64,000 nucleotides of DNA from Caryophanales bacterium UBA7278 (GTDB lineage Bacteria > Bacillota_I > Bacilli_A > RFN20 > CAG-826), in contig DKRQ01000019.1 in assembly GCA_002472275.1 (NCBI GenBank), positions 62,001 to 126,000 of the forward strand, read 5' to 3'. Positions 52,998-63,400 of the stretch are shown here, piece by piece (positions within the stretch are counted from its first letter, which is position 1; every line of letters starts with the position of its first letter). The notes under the pieces were generated by a model, which was given only the letters and a program-made list of their open reading frames with translations, did not search any database and was not told the DNA's origin. Made by a program: the position numbers and the translations under genes.

Positions 52998-54341
52998 ATG
53001 AAAAAATACACCAAAGCCGAGATTCTTAAGCTCGCAAAGGAGAACAACGTCAGCTACGTTCGCCTCCAATTCTCCGACATTCTCGGCACGATCAAGGCGG
53101 TCGAAATCTCCGTCTCCCAACTTAACGACGCCCTAGACAACAAAATCATGTTCGATGGCTCTTCCGTCGAGGGCTTCGTCCGTATCAAAGAGGCCGACAT
53201 GTTCCTTCACCCAGACTACAGCACCTGGATGGTTCTTCCCTTTGAAGGAAACGAATATGGCAAGGTGGCTAGGCTCATCTGCGATGTCTACACAAGTTAT
53301 GGGAAACCCTTCCCCGGCGATCCTCGCCAGATTCTAAAGAGGCAACTGAAGGCGATGTCAGAACTAGGCATCGGAAACCTTGACGTTGGCTTTGAACCCG
53401 AATTCTTCCTTTTCAAAATCCAAGAAGACGGCAAGCCTTCCCTCGATCCCGTCGACCAAGGGTCTTACTTCGATCTTTCCCCGATCGATGGTGGCGAATA
53501 CATCCGCAGGGACATCGCCCTCGAACTCGAAAAACTAGGATTCGTCATCCAAACCGCCCATCACGAAGTGGCGCCTGGCCAAGAGGAAATCAACTTCCGT
53601 TTCGCCCATGCCCTCGAAGCCTGTGACAACGTTCAAACCTTCAAACAAGTCGTCAAATTCATCGCCAGGAAGCATGGATATTTGGCTACTTTCATGCCCA
53701 AGCCAATCGCTGGCATCAATGGGTCTGGTATGCATACCAACTGCTCCATCGCCTCGGCGGATGGAACGAACCTTTTCTACGATCCTAACGACCCGATGAA
53801 GCTTTCGATTCTTGCCAGGAAATGGATCACGGGCATCCTTAGGCATGCCAGAGCCATGGCCGCGATTACCAATCCGACCGTCAACTCCTATAAGAGGTTG
53901 ATTCCTGGCTATGAAGCCCCGTGCTACGTCTGTTGGAGCGACGCCAACCGTTCTTCAATGATTCGTATCCCCGCTTCTAGAGGCCAATCCACGAGGACCG
54001 AACTTAGGCATGTCGACGGCACCTGCAATCCATACCTCGCTCTAGCGGTTATCCTCGCGGCGGGCATGGATGGCATCAAAAACGTAAAAGACGAGGAAGT
54101 CATCGCCCCTGTTTATGACAACATCTTCTCGCTGACCCGCGAGCAACGCGAGGCTCAGGGCATTCCTAACCTTCCCGAGAACCTCAAAGACGCTTTGAAA
54201 GAGATGAGAGGCGATCCGCTCATGCTCAAAGTTCTTGGCGAGCATGCTTATAACAAATTCCTCGCTGCCAAGGACATCGAGTGGGAGAAATACCGCGCGC
54301 TCATCACGCCTTGGGAAATCGATCAATACATCCAACGCTAG
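52998..54341 (+). CDS. glnA: glutamine synthetase, type I
   Basis: Makes glutamine from glutamate, ammonia and ATP; a dodecamer. It is 447 residues, like the GSI-alpha type of Bacillota. MFDGSSVEGF near residue 51, GFEPEFFLF, HHEVAPGQEEINF, NGSGMHTN and NRSSMIRIP are all present. No adenylylation site is expected in this type. It has SD GAGG and a leader of about 25 nt. Confidence 0.96.
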   Translation: MKKYTKAEILKLAKENNVSYVRLQFSDILGTIKAVEISVSQLNDALDNKIMFDGSSVEGFVRIKEADMFLHPDYSTWMVLPFEGNEYGKVARLICDVYTSYGKPFPGDPRQILKRQLKAMSELGIGNLDVGFEPEFFLFKIQEDGKPSLDPVDQGSYFDLSPIDGGEYIRRDIALELEKLGFVIQTAHHEVAPGQEEINFRFAHALEACDNVQTFKQVVKFIARKHGYLATFMPKPIAGINGSGMHTNCSIASADGTNLFYDPNDPMKLSILARKWITGILRHARAMAAITNPTVNSYKRLIPGYEAPCYVCWSDANRSSMIRIPASRGQSTRTELRHVDGTCNPYLALAVILAAGMDGIKNVKDEEVIAPVYDNIFSLTREQREAQGIPNLPENLKDALKEMRGDPLMLKVLGEHAYNKFLAAKDIEWEKYRALITPWEIDQYIQR

Positions 54342-54349
54342 GCTTGGGG

Positions 54350-54355
54350 TATCAT
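54350..54355 (+). promoter_or_regulatory. -10 box, leaderless start of flavoprotein gene
   Basis: TATCAT, 9 nt before the ATG at 54365; overlaps the glnA 3' region. Confidence 0.45.
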
Positions 54356-54364
54356 TACCTTGCC

Positions 54365-55552
54365 ATGGCGCAAAACAAAAAAGAGAAAATCGCGATCGTC
54401 GGTGGCTCGGCCGCCGGAATTTACCTCGCGATTTTTCTTATGAAAAAGCACCCCGATTTCGAGGTCACGATTCTGGAAAAGAACGACAAACTCGGCAAAA
54501 AGCTTTTGGCTACGGGCAATGGCCACTGCAATCTCCTCAACAAGGGGATGTGCGCCAACGCCTATAACGACCCCGAGTTTATGGCGAAGGCCATCAAGGA
54601 ATATCCTCCCGTCCGCTTGCTAGACGAACTCGAATCCCTGGGAGTGAGAACCCTGGAAGTGGGGGACCTTGTCTACCCGCTTTCCTATAGCGCCTCCACC
54701 TATCTTCGCTTCCTAATCGGTCTTCTTGCTTCCTTGAACGTCAAAGTCAGTTTGGGGGTAAGGGTCGATTCTTACGAGGCCAAAGAGAAAGTCGTTCTTC
54801 ATACCGGCGAGGGACGTCTTACCTACGACCGCGTTTACTTCGCCGTCGGAGGAAAGAGCCAGCCTAATCTTGGCTCCGATGGATCGCTTTTCGATGAATT
54901 CAAACGACACGGTTACGAGATGGCGCCCCTAAGGCCCGCCCTTTGCCCCATCAAGACGAAAGAACCCACCAAATCCATCTCGGGGCTTCGTCACAAGGCT
55001 TACGTTTTGCTAAGAGAAAACGGGAAGGAAACCCATGGTGAGAAGGGTGAGATTTTGTTCAAGGACGATGGCCTTTCCGGCATCGCGGTTTTCAATTGCC
55101 AAAGCTATATCGCCCGCCTGAAGGAGCAGGGGAAATACGAAATCGATGTCGATTTGTTTCCCGAGATGCCCGCCAATTCCTTATGTGAGGACATGGTGCT
55201 TTCCGCCAAAGAAAACCCTGCCTTTTATCTCGATGCCTATCTAGAAAAACCGCTTAAAGAATATTGCTTAAAAAGAACGGGTTTTGCTGGAAAAACCCCG
55301 CAAAACCGCTGCGAAATCGCGAAATTGGTGGCGATTTTGAAGGATTTGCGATTCGAATTCGACGCTTCCTATCCTTTCTCCGCTTCCCAAGTTACGACGG
55401 GCGGAGTGAGCGTCAAGGAAATCGACGAGAACATGCTTAGCCGCAAAGAAGCCGGGGTTGGTTTCGTGGGCGAATGCCTCGACATCGATGGCCTGTGCGG
55501 TGGATACAATCTCGGCTGGGCCTTGCTTTCTGCGTTGCTGGCTGCCCGTTGA
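54365..55552 (+). CDS. HI0933/BaiN-family flavoprotein
   Basis: A 395-residue FAD/NAD(P)-binding oxidoreductase. IAIVGGSAAGIYLAIFL is the dinucleotide fold at the N-terminus; KLGKKLLATGNGHCNLLN and a C-terminal GFVGECLDIDGLCGGYNLGWAL are family signatures. Substrate unknown. The longer frame from 54281 runs through glnA, so the Met at 54365 is used. Confidence 0.85.
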   Translation: MAQNKKEKIAIVGGSAAGIYLAIFLMKKHPDFEVTILEKNDKLGKKLLATGNGHCNLLNKGMCANAYNDPEFMAKAIKEYPPVRLLDELESLGVRTLEVGDLVYPLSYSASTYLRFLIGLLASLNVKVSLGVRVDSYEAKEKVVLHTGEGRLTYDRVYFAVGGKSQPNLGSDGSLFDEFKRHGYEMAPLRPALCPIKTKEPTKSISGLRHKAYVLLRENGKETHGEKGEILFKDDGLSGIAVFNCQSYIARLKEQGKYEIDVDLFPEMPANSLCEDMVLSAKENPAFYLDAYLEKPLKEYCLKRTGFAGKTPQNRCEIAKLVAILKDLRFEFDASYPFSASQVTTGGVSVKEIDENMLSRKEAGVGFVGECLDIDGLCGGYNLGWALLSALLAAR

Positions 55553-55593
55553 CCTTCAAGGTCAGTCCACCTTCTTCATCTCCGAAAACTTCA

Positions 55594-55660
55594 TTGACTA
55601 TCTATCTAAGATAGCCTTTAATTATCTAGTCGCTCGCCGACCCTTTATGGTCGGTGGCAG
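55594..55660 (+). promoter_or_regulatory. promoter and leader hairpin before 55676 gene
   Basis: TTGACT with TTTAAT 17 nt later; a hairpin GCCGACC/GGTCGGT (55636-55655) precedes an AGAGG ribosome site. Confidence 0.4.
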
Positions 55661-55675
55661 AGAAAGAGGTCCGTT

Positions 55676-56647
55676 ATGAAATATTCGTCCGGCATTCGTC
55701 TGATCAACGTCATTATCTTTGCCTTGCTGACCGCTGGGTTCGTTTTCCTGGCCGTCTGGTTTGGCTTCCTGATCACCCCGTTCCTTTGGATTGGCAAAGG
55801 CTCCCCGATCGATCTTCCCGACATCAGCTTCGGCTTGGCCGCCATGCTTGGCTGCTTTGGCTTGGCTGGCGCTCTCATCGCGGGCAAAGGTTTGCTGACC
55901 TCCATCTTCTCCATGCTCAGGGAAAACGATGATGAACCCGTCGTGAAGTCCTTTGGCTGCTACATCGGAATCGGCTACCTCGTTGCCGCCTTCCTCCTTC
56001 TCAACGCCATGTGGCTCTATCGCTTGACCTCTAGCAACCTTGGCGATGATGACATCGGTTTCGTCGTCACCGTCTATGTGATCGCCCTTATCGTTGTCTT
56101 GCTTGCCACCAACGTTCCGATGGTCCGCCTCTTTGGTGATGAAAGCCAGTTCAACAAGGTCATGCAGGTCCTTAGCTATTCCCTTTGCTCTGTTAGCGCT
56201 GCCATCGGCATCGTCTTCGGTGTCGCCTATCTTGTTACAAAGACCTCTTCCGATCCCTTCTATGGTCAGACTACCGTCAGCCTTGAGATCGGCGTTCCCG
56301 CCATCATCGGTTTGGTCGCTTGCCTCCTTTGCCTCGTTGCCTACCTTGGCTACGTCAAAGCCGACAAGAACAAAACCGTCGTCAAGCGCAACGGCATCCT
56401 CTTTGAGGGCGCCCTCGTTCTAAGCGGAGCTTCCATCCTCGTGACCTCCGTCTTCGAGAACATCTACCAAGGTGCTTCTCGTCCTAGCGCCGTCTCCCTT
56501 GTCGCCAAGACCATCGGCATGTCCAACGTCAACTACCTCGACTTCTGCATCACCGGCTACATCCTCGGCGGTGCGATCGTCCTCGCTGGCATCCTATTCA
56601 TGTTCTCGACCCTCTTCCCTAAGAAGCGCGTCGTCAGCGAGCTCTAA
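55676..56647 (+). CDS. eight-segment membrane protein, unknown
   Basis: A 323-residue integral membrane protein with about eight hydrophobic segments throughout and a short basic C-terminus (FPKKRVVSEL). No family is recognised. It has an unusually careful leader (promoter, hairpin, SD) and a strong terminator, so it is probably well expressed. Confidence 0.6.
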   Translation: MKYSSGIRLINVIIFALLTAGFVFLAVWFGFLITPFLWIGKGSPIDLPDISFGLAAMLGCFGLAGALIAGKGLLTSIFSMLRENDDEPVVKSFGCYIGIGYLVAAFLLLNAMWLYRLTSSNLGDDDIGFVVTVYVIALIVVLLATNVPMVRLFGDESQFNKVMQVLSYSLCSVSAAIGIVFGVAYLVTKTSSDPFYGQTTVSLEIGVPAIIGLVACLLCLVAYLGYVKADKNKTVVKRNGILFEGALVLSGASILVTSVFENIYQGASRPSAVSLVAKTIGMSNVNYLDFCITGYILGGAIVLAGILFMFSTLFPKKRVVSEL

Positions 56648-56663
56648 TCCAAAAGGCAAAAAC

Positions 56664-56698
56664 AAAGCGCAGGGTTGGTGCCCTGCGCTTTTCGTTTC
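56664..56698 (+). terminator. strong intrinsic terminator
   Basis: An 11-bp perfect stem (AAAGCGCAGGG with CCCTGCGCTTT) with T-rich tail. Confidence 0.85.
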
Positions 56699-56700
56699 GT

Positions 56701-57168
56701 TTATTCTTCAACGACGATTACTTCGTCAAATAGAGACAGGATTTCTTGGGTTGGTTCCTCGTATTCCTTGCGAAGGGATTCCATCGCTTTGTCGGGGACG
56801 ATCCTCTCGGGTTCCCTCATTTTGTTTTGCTTTAGGCATACTTCGTACGGAACGTTGAATAGGACCAATACGTGACGATCGTACTTCGGGGTGCTCTCGT
56901 AGTAGTAGCGGCGGTAACGGTTTTGCAGGTTCGTCGCATCGGCGATGACGGTGACATCCCCCTCTTCCTCGGCGTAGGAATTGAGGTCATGGAGGAAGGT
57001 ATCCCAAACGAGGGGTTCGTTGCTGAAGTTCTGAGGGCTGCCGGAGACACGGGCACGGACTTCATCGCTAGCGACGATGTGGGTGTTCGGGTGGACCTTG
57101 GCATAGGCTTTCGACCAAGTCGATTTGCCCGAGCCGGGGATCGCCGATAGGATGACCATCGTTTTCAT
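56701..57168 (-). CDS. P-loop kinase-like ATPase
   Basis: A 155-residue P-loop protein with MVILSAIPGSGKSTWSKAYA at the N-terminus and VIADATNLQNRYRRYYYEST in the middle, as in AAA_33/polynucleotide-kinase-like proteins of phage and bacteria. It may phosphorylate RNA or small molecules. The Met at 57168 lies 8 nt after TAACAT and defines the start; the open frame further upstream is spurious. Confidence 0.78.
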   Translation of the reverse strand: MKTMVILSAIPGSGKSTWSKAYAKVHPNTHIVASDEVRARVSGSPQNFSNEPLVWDTFLHDLNSYAEEEGDVTVIADATNLQNRYRRYYYESTPKYDRHVLVLFNVPYEVCLKQNKMREPERIVPDKAMESLRKEYEEPTQEILSLFDEVIVVEE

Positions 57169-57176
57169 ATGTGAGT

Positions 57177-57182
57177 ATGTTA
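57177..57182 (-). promoter_or_regulatory. -10 box, leaderless start of P-loop gene
   Basis: TAACAT, 8 nt before the ATG at 57168. Confidence 0.4.
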
Positions 57183-57339
57183 CGCATTGACTCCCCCTTT
57201 TTCTATAAGAAAAATTGCGAAAGCAGGCCGAGCGCGGGGCGATTTGTCCCCAAAAGCGAGACATAATCGATGAAAAGTGACGATTTCCATAGGAAACCCA
57301 ACCTATGTAATTGTTTTCTGTTGCCCGCGTTTTTGATAG

Positions 57340-57345
57340 TATTTT
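57340..57345 (+). promoter_or_regulatory. possible -10 box, leaderless start of 57355 gene
   Basis: TATTTT, 9 nt before the ATG at 57355; weaker than the others. Confidence 0.3.
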
Positions 57346-57354
57346 CTTATATCC

Positions 57355-57939
57355 ATGGAAGAGACGATTCAGGTCAAAAACAAGAAATTCGTGATCCAAT
57401 CGATCAAGGCCGAGCACGAAGACCACACGACCTATGTTTGCTCATGGTCCAATAGGACCTATGTTCTTCGCGTCTACCGTTCTGGCTTCGCCCAGGCGAT
57501 GGCGGATTACAAGGTTTTGAAGCACGCGGGCATCAATATGGCCAAAATCTGCTTCCACGATGATGAAAAGGGGATCATCGTCTTCGACTATTTCCCTGAG
57601 GACGATTGCCTCAAGGTCCTTTCCAAAGGCCCGCTTCCCGATATCTACTTCGCCGCTTTGTTCTCTTTGTACCGCTTCGCCCGCTTCTCCAAGGTCGCTC
57701 TTGATTGGGCCCCGCAGAACTTCATGCTTCGCGGCACCCAGATGTTCTATCTTCCCACTAAATGGGAAAAGCTCACTGAGGAGAATCCTCTTGAGAAAGA
57801 GGGAATCCGCCTTTGGTTCCTTGGCAAAGAAACCCACTCTTTGCTTAAGAGGAAAGGCTACGACGTCAGCGGGCTGCCAATGCTTGAGGACACCGCTGTC
57901 AACAAGGCCATGGTCCTCGCCGCCGTCCAATATTGGTAA
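57355..57939 (+). CDS. protein-kinase-like fold protein, unknown
   Basis: A 194-residue protein. TYVLRVYRSGFAQAMADYKVLKHAG looks like the small lobe of a kinase or phosphotransferase (Lys/Arg then Glu-like helix), and DWAPQNFML may stand for the catalytic HGDLxxxNxL in degenerate form. It could be a pseudokinase or an LPS-kinase-like enzyme. Its own promoter and terminator make it a single-gene unit. Confidence 0.55.
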   Translation: MEETIQVKNKKFVIQSIKAEHEDHTTYVCSWSNRTYVLRVYRSGFAQAMADYKVLKHAGINMAKICFHDDEKGIIVFDYFPEDDCLKVLSKGPLPDIYFAALFSLYRFARFSKVALDWAPQNFMLRGTQMFYLPTKWEKLTEENPLEKEGIRLWFLGKETHSLLKRKGYDVSGLPMLEDTAVNKAMVLAAVQYW

Positions 57940-57953
57940 TAAGCAATTGCGAA

Positions 57954-57979
57954 GAAGCCGATTATCGGCTTTTTCTTTT
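57954..57979 (+). terminator. intrinsic terminator
   Basis: AGCCGA pairs with TCGGCT, then TTTTTCTTTT. Confidence 0.8.
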
Positions 57980-58013
57980 GCTCAACTAAGGCCCTTTAAG
58001 TGGTAACCTTTGG

Positions 58014-58042
58014 TTGTCCTTATCTAACCCCGCGTTTAGAAT
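58014..58042 (+). promoter_or_regulatory. tgt promoter
   Basis: -35 TTGTCC (58014-58019), 17-nt spacer, -10 TAGAAT (58037-58042), 9 nt before the ATG at 58052. Leaderless. Confidence 0.65.
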
Positions 58043-58045
58043 TGA

Positions 58046-59178
<1,133 letters not shown>

Positions 59179-59179
<1 letters not shown>

Positions 59180-60234
59180 TGAATATTGATTTGTTTGATT
59201 TTTACCTTCCTGAAGAACTCATCGCCCAAACTCCTTTGAAGCAAAGGGACGAGGCCAAACTGATGGTGGTCAACCGCGAGGCGAAGACCATCGAGCACAA
59301 GAAGTTCTTCGATATTTTGGATTACCTCCGTCCTGGCGACGTGCTCGTTAGGAATAACACCAAGGTCATCCCCGCGAGGCTCATCGGCAGCAAGGTCGAG
59401 ACCGGCGGCAAGGTCGAGGTACTGCTTCTTCACGAGGTCAAAGAGGAAGGTGAGGACGTTTGGGAATGCCTCGTCGGCAACGCCAAATCGGTGAAGGAGG
59501 GGAGCCATTGCACCTTCGGGGATGGCAGGCTTACCTGCGAATGCATCAAGGTGCTGCCAGAAGGCATCCGTCACATGAGGTTCCATTACAAAGGAATCTT
59601 CCTCGAGGTCTTGGATTCCCTGGGCCTTATGCCACTTCCCCCCTATATCAAGAAACAATGCGAGGACAAATCCGATTACCAAACCGTCTACGCCAAAGTG
59701 CCGGGCTCGGCCGCCGCGCCGACTGCGGGCTTTCATTTCACCCCGGAGCTTTTTGAGAAGATCTTGGCGATGGGTTGCGAAGTGGTGGACATCACCCTCG
59801 ATATCGGCCTAGGAACCTTTAGGCCGGTTAAGGTGAACGATACCAAAGACCACGTCATGCACTCGGAGACCTTCCACATGGACCAAAAGGCCGCGGATGC
59901 CCTGAACAAAGCCAAGGCGGAAGGCCGCCGTATCATTGCCATAGGCACGACGAGCGTGCGCACGCTTGAATCCGTATATGGAAAATATGGGTCTTTCGTT
60001 CCCTGCGAAGAGGCCACGAGCATCTTCATCTCCCCGGGATACGCCTTCCAAGCGGTCGACGCCCTTATCACGAACTTCCATCTCCCCAAATCCACCCTCG
60101 TGATGCTTGTTTCCGCGTTCATGGGCAGGGAATGGACCCTTCATTGCTATGAAGAGGCCGTGAAGAACGAGTATCGTTTCTTCTCTTTTGGCGATGCGAT
60201 GTTCATCTACGGCGATTACCAATACGGGGAATGA
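59179..60234 (+). CDS. queA: S-adenosylmethionine:tRNA ribosyltransferase-isomerase
   Basis: Adds epoxycyclopentanediol from SAM to preQ1-tRNA. It is 351 residues. FDFYLPEELIAQTPLKQRDEAKLMV is the family start, and AAPTAGFHFTPELFEKI and IGTTSVRTLES are signatures. It links tgt and queH by overlaps (TGATG, ATGA). Confidence 0.97.
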
Positions 60235-60902
60235 GGATGGAAGCCCCGATCAATTACTACAAGGAATCCCTCAAGGAACTTGAGGCCATCAAAGCCACGG
60301 GCAAAAGGCCCACCCTTTTGTTCCATGTCTGCTGCGGGCCTTGCTCTTGCTTCCCCCTCACCTTCCTTTGCCCCCATTTTGACGTCACGATCTACTACGC
60401 GAATTCCAATATCTATCCAAGCGAAGAGTATGATCATAGGCTCTCTGAGCTTAAAAAGCTCATCTCCTATCTAAAGCGTGATTATGGGTATGAGGTCAAA
60501 TTGATCGTTCCGCCTTACGATAACGAGTCTTACCAAAAAACCATGGCCCCCTATGCGGGCAGCCCGGAAGGAGGGGAGAGGTGCTTCGCCTGCTACCGCC
60601 TCCGCATGGAAGAGTCCTATGCCTACGCGGAGGCTCATGGCTTCGATTACTTCACGACCGTCATGACCGTGTCCCGTCAAAAGAACTCCAAAAAGCTCAA
60701 TGAAATCGGGGCGGAACTCGCTTTGAAGTACCCCAAAACCAAGTATTTCCATAGCGATTTCAAGAAGAATCATGGCTTAGAAATCGGCACGGAAATCCGT
60801 AAAAAATACGAACTTTATAACCAGAATTACTGTGGCTGCAAAGCCTCTTTCGAAGAGATGAAAGAGCGTGAAAAACGCCTTCAAAACAGGGTCCAAAAAT
60901 AG
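60231..60902 (+). CDS. queH: epoxyqueuosine reductase QueH
   Basis: Reduces epoxyqueuosine to queuosine, the last step, replacing the B12-dependent QueG. It is 223 residues with the iron-sulfur cysteines in FHVCCGPCSC near residue 33 and YNQNYCGCKAS near the end, and RCFACYRLRMEESYAYA near residue 122. ATGA overlap with queA; a second Met two codons on is also possible. Confidence 0.92.
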   Translation: MRMEAPINYYKESLKELEAIKATGKRPTLLFHVCCGPCSCFPLTFLCPHFDVTIYYANSNIYPSEEYDHRLSELKKLISYLKRDYGYEVKLIVPPYDNESYQKTMAPYAGSPEGGERCFACYRLRMEESYAYAEAHGFDYFTTVMTVSRQKNSKKLNEIGAELALKYPKTKYFHSDFKKNHGLEIGTEIRKKYELYNQNYCGCKASFEEMKEREKRLQNRVQK

Positions 60903-60938
60903 GCCTGCAAAACCAAAAAATTAACCGCAAGGAAAACC

Positions 60939-60979
60939 AAAAATTGTGCACGGTGCACAATTTTTCTTTCATTTTTGCC
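60939..60979 (+). terminator. terminator of the queuosine operon
   Basis: A perfect 13-bp inverted repeat (arms AAAAATTGTGCAC) separated by one base, followed by a T-rich tract. The symmetry would also suit a DNA operator. Confidence 0.65.
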
Positions 60980-61232
60980 CTTTTCGCAGAATCCCTCGAT
61001 CCTAGGTGGAAAAAGGCTTAAAAAGTGCCGATTCCATCGACATTTATAAAATAATGCATCTTTTTGTTGACTTAGCATGCCTATACGCGTAATGTATCTA
61101 ACGCTGGCGCTTGCGATGAAATGCGAGGTTGCTGACACACCAACAGGCGTTGTTATCCATGAAGGGTGAGTCAGGGAATTCGCACCGAGCAAATGCCAAG
61201 AAGCCTGAAAAATACGTTAAGGAGGAAAATTC
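60980..61232 (+). promoter_or_regulatory. S10 operon promoter and leader
   Basis: TTGACT (61067-61072), 17-nt spacer and TAATGT (61090-61095) give a promoter; a leader of about 130 nt follows to the AAGGAGG site of rpsJ. It may fold for ribosomal-protein feedback, but no L4-type structure was established. Confidence 0.6.
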
Positions 61233-61544
61233 ATGGCGAAAGAAAAAGCGATCCGCGTTCGCTTGATGGCTTATGACCACAAGATCCTCGACCTGAGCGT
61301 CGAAAAGATCCTCGAAGTCGTTAAGAAAACCGGAGCTGGCGTGAAGGGACCCATCCCTCTGCCGACCGAAAAGCAGGTCTACACGATTCTCCGCGCTACG
61401 TTCGTGTGCAAGGACAGCCGCGAGCAATTCGAGATCCGCACCCACAAGAGGCTCATCTACATCACGAAGCCTTCCAAGGAAACGATGGACCAACTTCGCA
61501 GGCTCGACCTGCCTAGCGGCGTCGACATCGACATCAAACTATAA
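61233..61544 (+). CDS. rpsJ: 30S ribosomal protein S10
   Basis: 103 residues. [20 protein letters not shown] at the start and the loop [19 protein letters not shown] are S10 signatures; the protein also serves as NusE in antitermination. First gene of the S10 operon, SD AAGGAGG. Confidence 0.98.
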   Translation: MAKEKAIRVRLMAYDHKILDLSVEKILEVVKKTGAGVKGPIPLPTEKQVYTILRATFVCKDSREQFEIRTHKRLIYITKPSKETMDQLRRLDLPSGVDIDIKL

Positions 61545-61558
61545 GGAGGACCTAAATC

Positions 61559-62266
61559 ATGAAATCCATCGTCGGAAGAAAAGTGGGCATGACCGAGGTC
61601 TTCGCCCCCGACGGAACCATGTATCCGGTCACCGTCATCGAGGTGCTCCCCAATGTCGTCATTGGTAAGAGGACCATCGAGAAGAATGGATACGAAGCGC
61701 TCATCGTCGGCTACGAAGAAAAAGCCGAGAAGCGTTGCAACAAAGCCGAGAAAGGCATCTTCGCCAAAGCCGGCGTCTCGCCCAAGCAGCTCATCATCGA
61801 GCTCAAAGGCGACGAAATCTACGGAAAGAACATTGGTGAGACCATCACCGCCGACATCTTCAAGGCCGGCGACGTCGTCGACGTGGTCGGCGAGCACAAG
61901 GGCCACGGTTATGTCGGCACCATCAAGAGGTATCACCACACGATCGGCCCCAAGGGCCATGGCTCCGGTTACCACCGCGGCATCGGCTCTCTAGCCAACA
62001 ACGGCCGTGACAACAACCGCGTCATCCCCGGCAAGAAGATGTCCGGTCAATGGAGGCCGGCTTCCGCCACCGTCCAGAACGTCACCGTCATCGAATCGAA
62101 CCTTGAGAAGAATTACATCCTCGTCAAGGGTGGCGTCCCCGGACCCAAGAAGGCCTACGTCGTGCTCCGTTCGCCCGTCAAAACCCAGTTCAAGAAGCCC
62201 GTCGTCAAGCCGCTCGTCGACCTGACCCCCAAAGCTCCTGAACAGCCCGCTGAGAAAGGAGAATAA
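61559..62266 (+). CDS. rplC: 50S ribosomal protein L3
   Basis: 235 residues. GRKVGMTEVFAPDGTMYPVT and the loop HHTIGPKGHGSGYHRGIGSL, which reaches toward the peptidyl-transferase centre, identify L3. A Pro/Lys-rich C-terminal tail of about 20 residues is longer than common. SD AAGGAGG. Confidence 0.98.
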   Translation: MKSIVGRKVGMTEVFAPDGTMYPVTVIEVLPNVVIGKRTIEKNGYEALIVGYEEKAEKRCNKAEKGIFAKAGVSPKQLIIELKGDEIYGKNIGETITADIFKAGDVVDVVGEHKGHGYVGTIKRYHHTIGPKGHGSGYHRGIGSLANNGRDNNRVIPGKKMSGQWRPASATVQNVTVIESNLEKNYILVKGGVPGPKKAYVVLRSPVKTQFKKPVVKPLVDLTPKAPEQPAEKGE

Positions 62267-62268
62267 CC

Positions 62269-62910
62269 ATGGCCAGCAAGAAAATCAGCCTTCCCGTCGT
62301 CACCCTCGATGGTGCCGAAGCGGGAAACGTCGAAGTCAGCGCCGCTGTCTTCGGTGTCAAGGACGTGAATCCGCAGGTCGTCAAAGACGCGGTTACCGTC
62401 TACCTCGCCAACTGCCGCCAGGCCACGGCGAAAACCAAGAAGCGTCATGAAGTCTCCGGCACCGGCAAGAAGCCCTGGAGACAAAAAGGAACCGGGCGCG
62501 CTCGCTCGGGTGACGCGCAATCCCCAGTCTGGGTCGGAGGCGGCAACGTCTTCGGACCGGATGGCACCCAGAACTACAAACTCTCTCAGAACAAGAAGGC
62601 CCACAACCTCGCCCTCAAGTCCGTTCTGAGCGAGAAGGTCGGCAAAGGCCTAATCGTCGTCGATAGCTACAAACTCGCCAAGATCTCCACCAAGGAGTTC
62701 GCCAGCAAGCTCAAAGCCCTCGGCTGCGAAGGAAAGAAGAACCTGATCGTCGTCGATGGCGATGACGAGAAGCTCATCCTCTCCGCCCGCGGCATCAAGA
62801 ACGCCGGCCTCGTCGAAACCGACAACATCGCCGTCTACGACGTCCTCTACTTCGATAACGTCATCGTGAGCAAAGAGGGCATCAAGAAAATTGAGGAGGC
62901 CTTGCAATAA
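62269..62910 (+). CDS. rplD: 50S ribosomal protein L4
   Basis: 213 residues. The extended loop [20 protein letters not shown] near residue 64 lines the exit tunnel. L4 often controls this operon. Starts 2 nt after rplC and overlaps rplW by one base. Confidence 0.98.
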   Translation: MASKKISLPVVTLDGAEAGNVEVSAAVFGVKDVNPQVVKDAVTVYLANCRQATAKTKKRHEVSGTGKKPWRQKGTGRARSGDAQSPVWVGGGNVFGPDGTQNYKLSQNKKAHNLALKSVLSEKVGKGLIVVDSYKLAKISTKEFASKLKALGCEGKKNLIVVDGDDEKLILSARGIKNAGLVETDNIAVYDVLYFDNVIVSKEGIKKIEEALQ

Positions 62911-63338
62911 TGGCAGACGAAGAAAAGAAGGTCGAAGCGGTCGAAGAAGCCGCTCCGAAGAAGAAAGCCCCCGCCAAAAAGAAGGCGCCGGCCAAAAAGA
63001 AGGAAGAAGCCAAAGCCGAACCGGCCAAGAAGGAATTCGCCAAGCCGACCGAGCATGACTTCGCCGTCATCGTCGCTCCCCACATCACCGAAAAGACCAT
63101 GGCCCTCATGCAAAACGCCAACAAGGTCACCGTGAAGGTGAGCGCCAAAGCCAACAAGATCGAGATCAAGGAAGCCTTCCAAAGGATCTTCCAGGTTCCC
63201 GTCGTCGCTGTCAAAGTCAACAACGTCGCTTCTAAGGAAACGACCCGCGGCGGCCGCTATCGCGGAACGATCTCCGGCTTCAAGAAAGCGGTCGTCACCG
63301 TTGCCGAAGGCAGCGCCATCGACCTCTTCAAAGAGTAA
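62910..63338 (+). CDS. rplW: 50S ribosomal protein L23 with basic N-terminal extension
   Basis: 142 residues against about 95 in most bacteria. The core begins at EHDFAVIVAPHITEKTMALM (about residue 48) and ends in VAEGSAIDLFKE. The preceding stretch is Lys/Ala/Glu/Pro-rich (PKKKAPAKKK repeats) and probably disordered. L23 sits at the tunnel exit where SRP and trigger factor bind. Confidence 0.93.
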   Translation: MADEEKKVEAVEEAAPKKKAPAKKKAPAKKKEEAKAEPAKKEFAKPTEHDFAVIVAPHITEKTMALMQNANKVTVKVSAKANKIEIKEAFQRIFQVPVVAVKVNNVASKETTRGGRYRGTISGFKKAVVTVAEGSAIDLFKE

Positions 63339-63350
63339 GGAAACACCCTT

Positions 63351-63372
63351 CTATATATAAATAGGTATATAG
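63351..63372. other. inverted repeat in the rplW-rplB gap
   Basis: CTATATA pairs with TATATAG across 8 nt in an AT-rich 62-nt gap; could be a processing site or weak promoter. Confidence 0.35.
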
Positions 63373-63400
63373 ATAAAGCATCCACTATAGGAGATAAACA

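Noticed and set aside
60939..60965. Perfect palindrome considered as a regulator-binding operator for the S10 operon
   Set aside because: It follows queH immediately and is trailed by T-runs, so a terminator is the simpler reading; it is over 100 nt from the rpsJ promoter.
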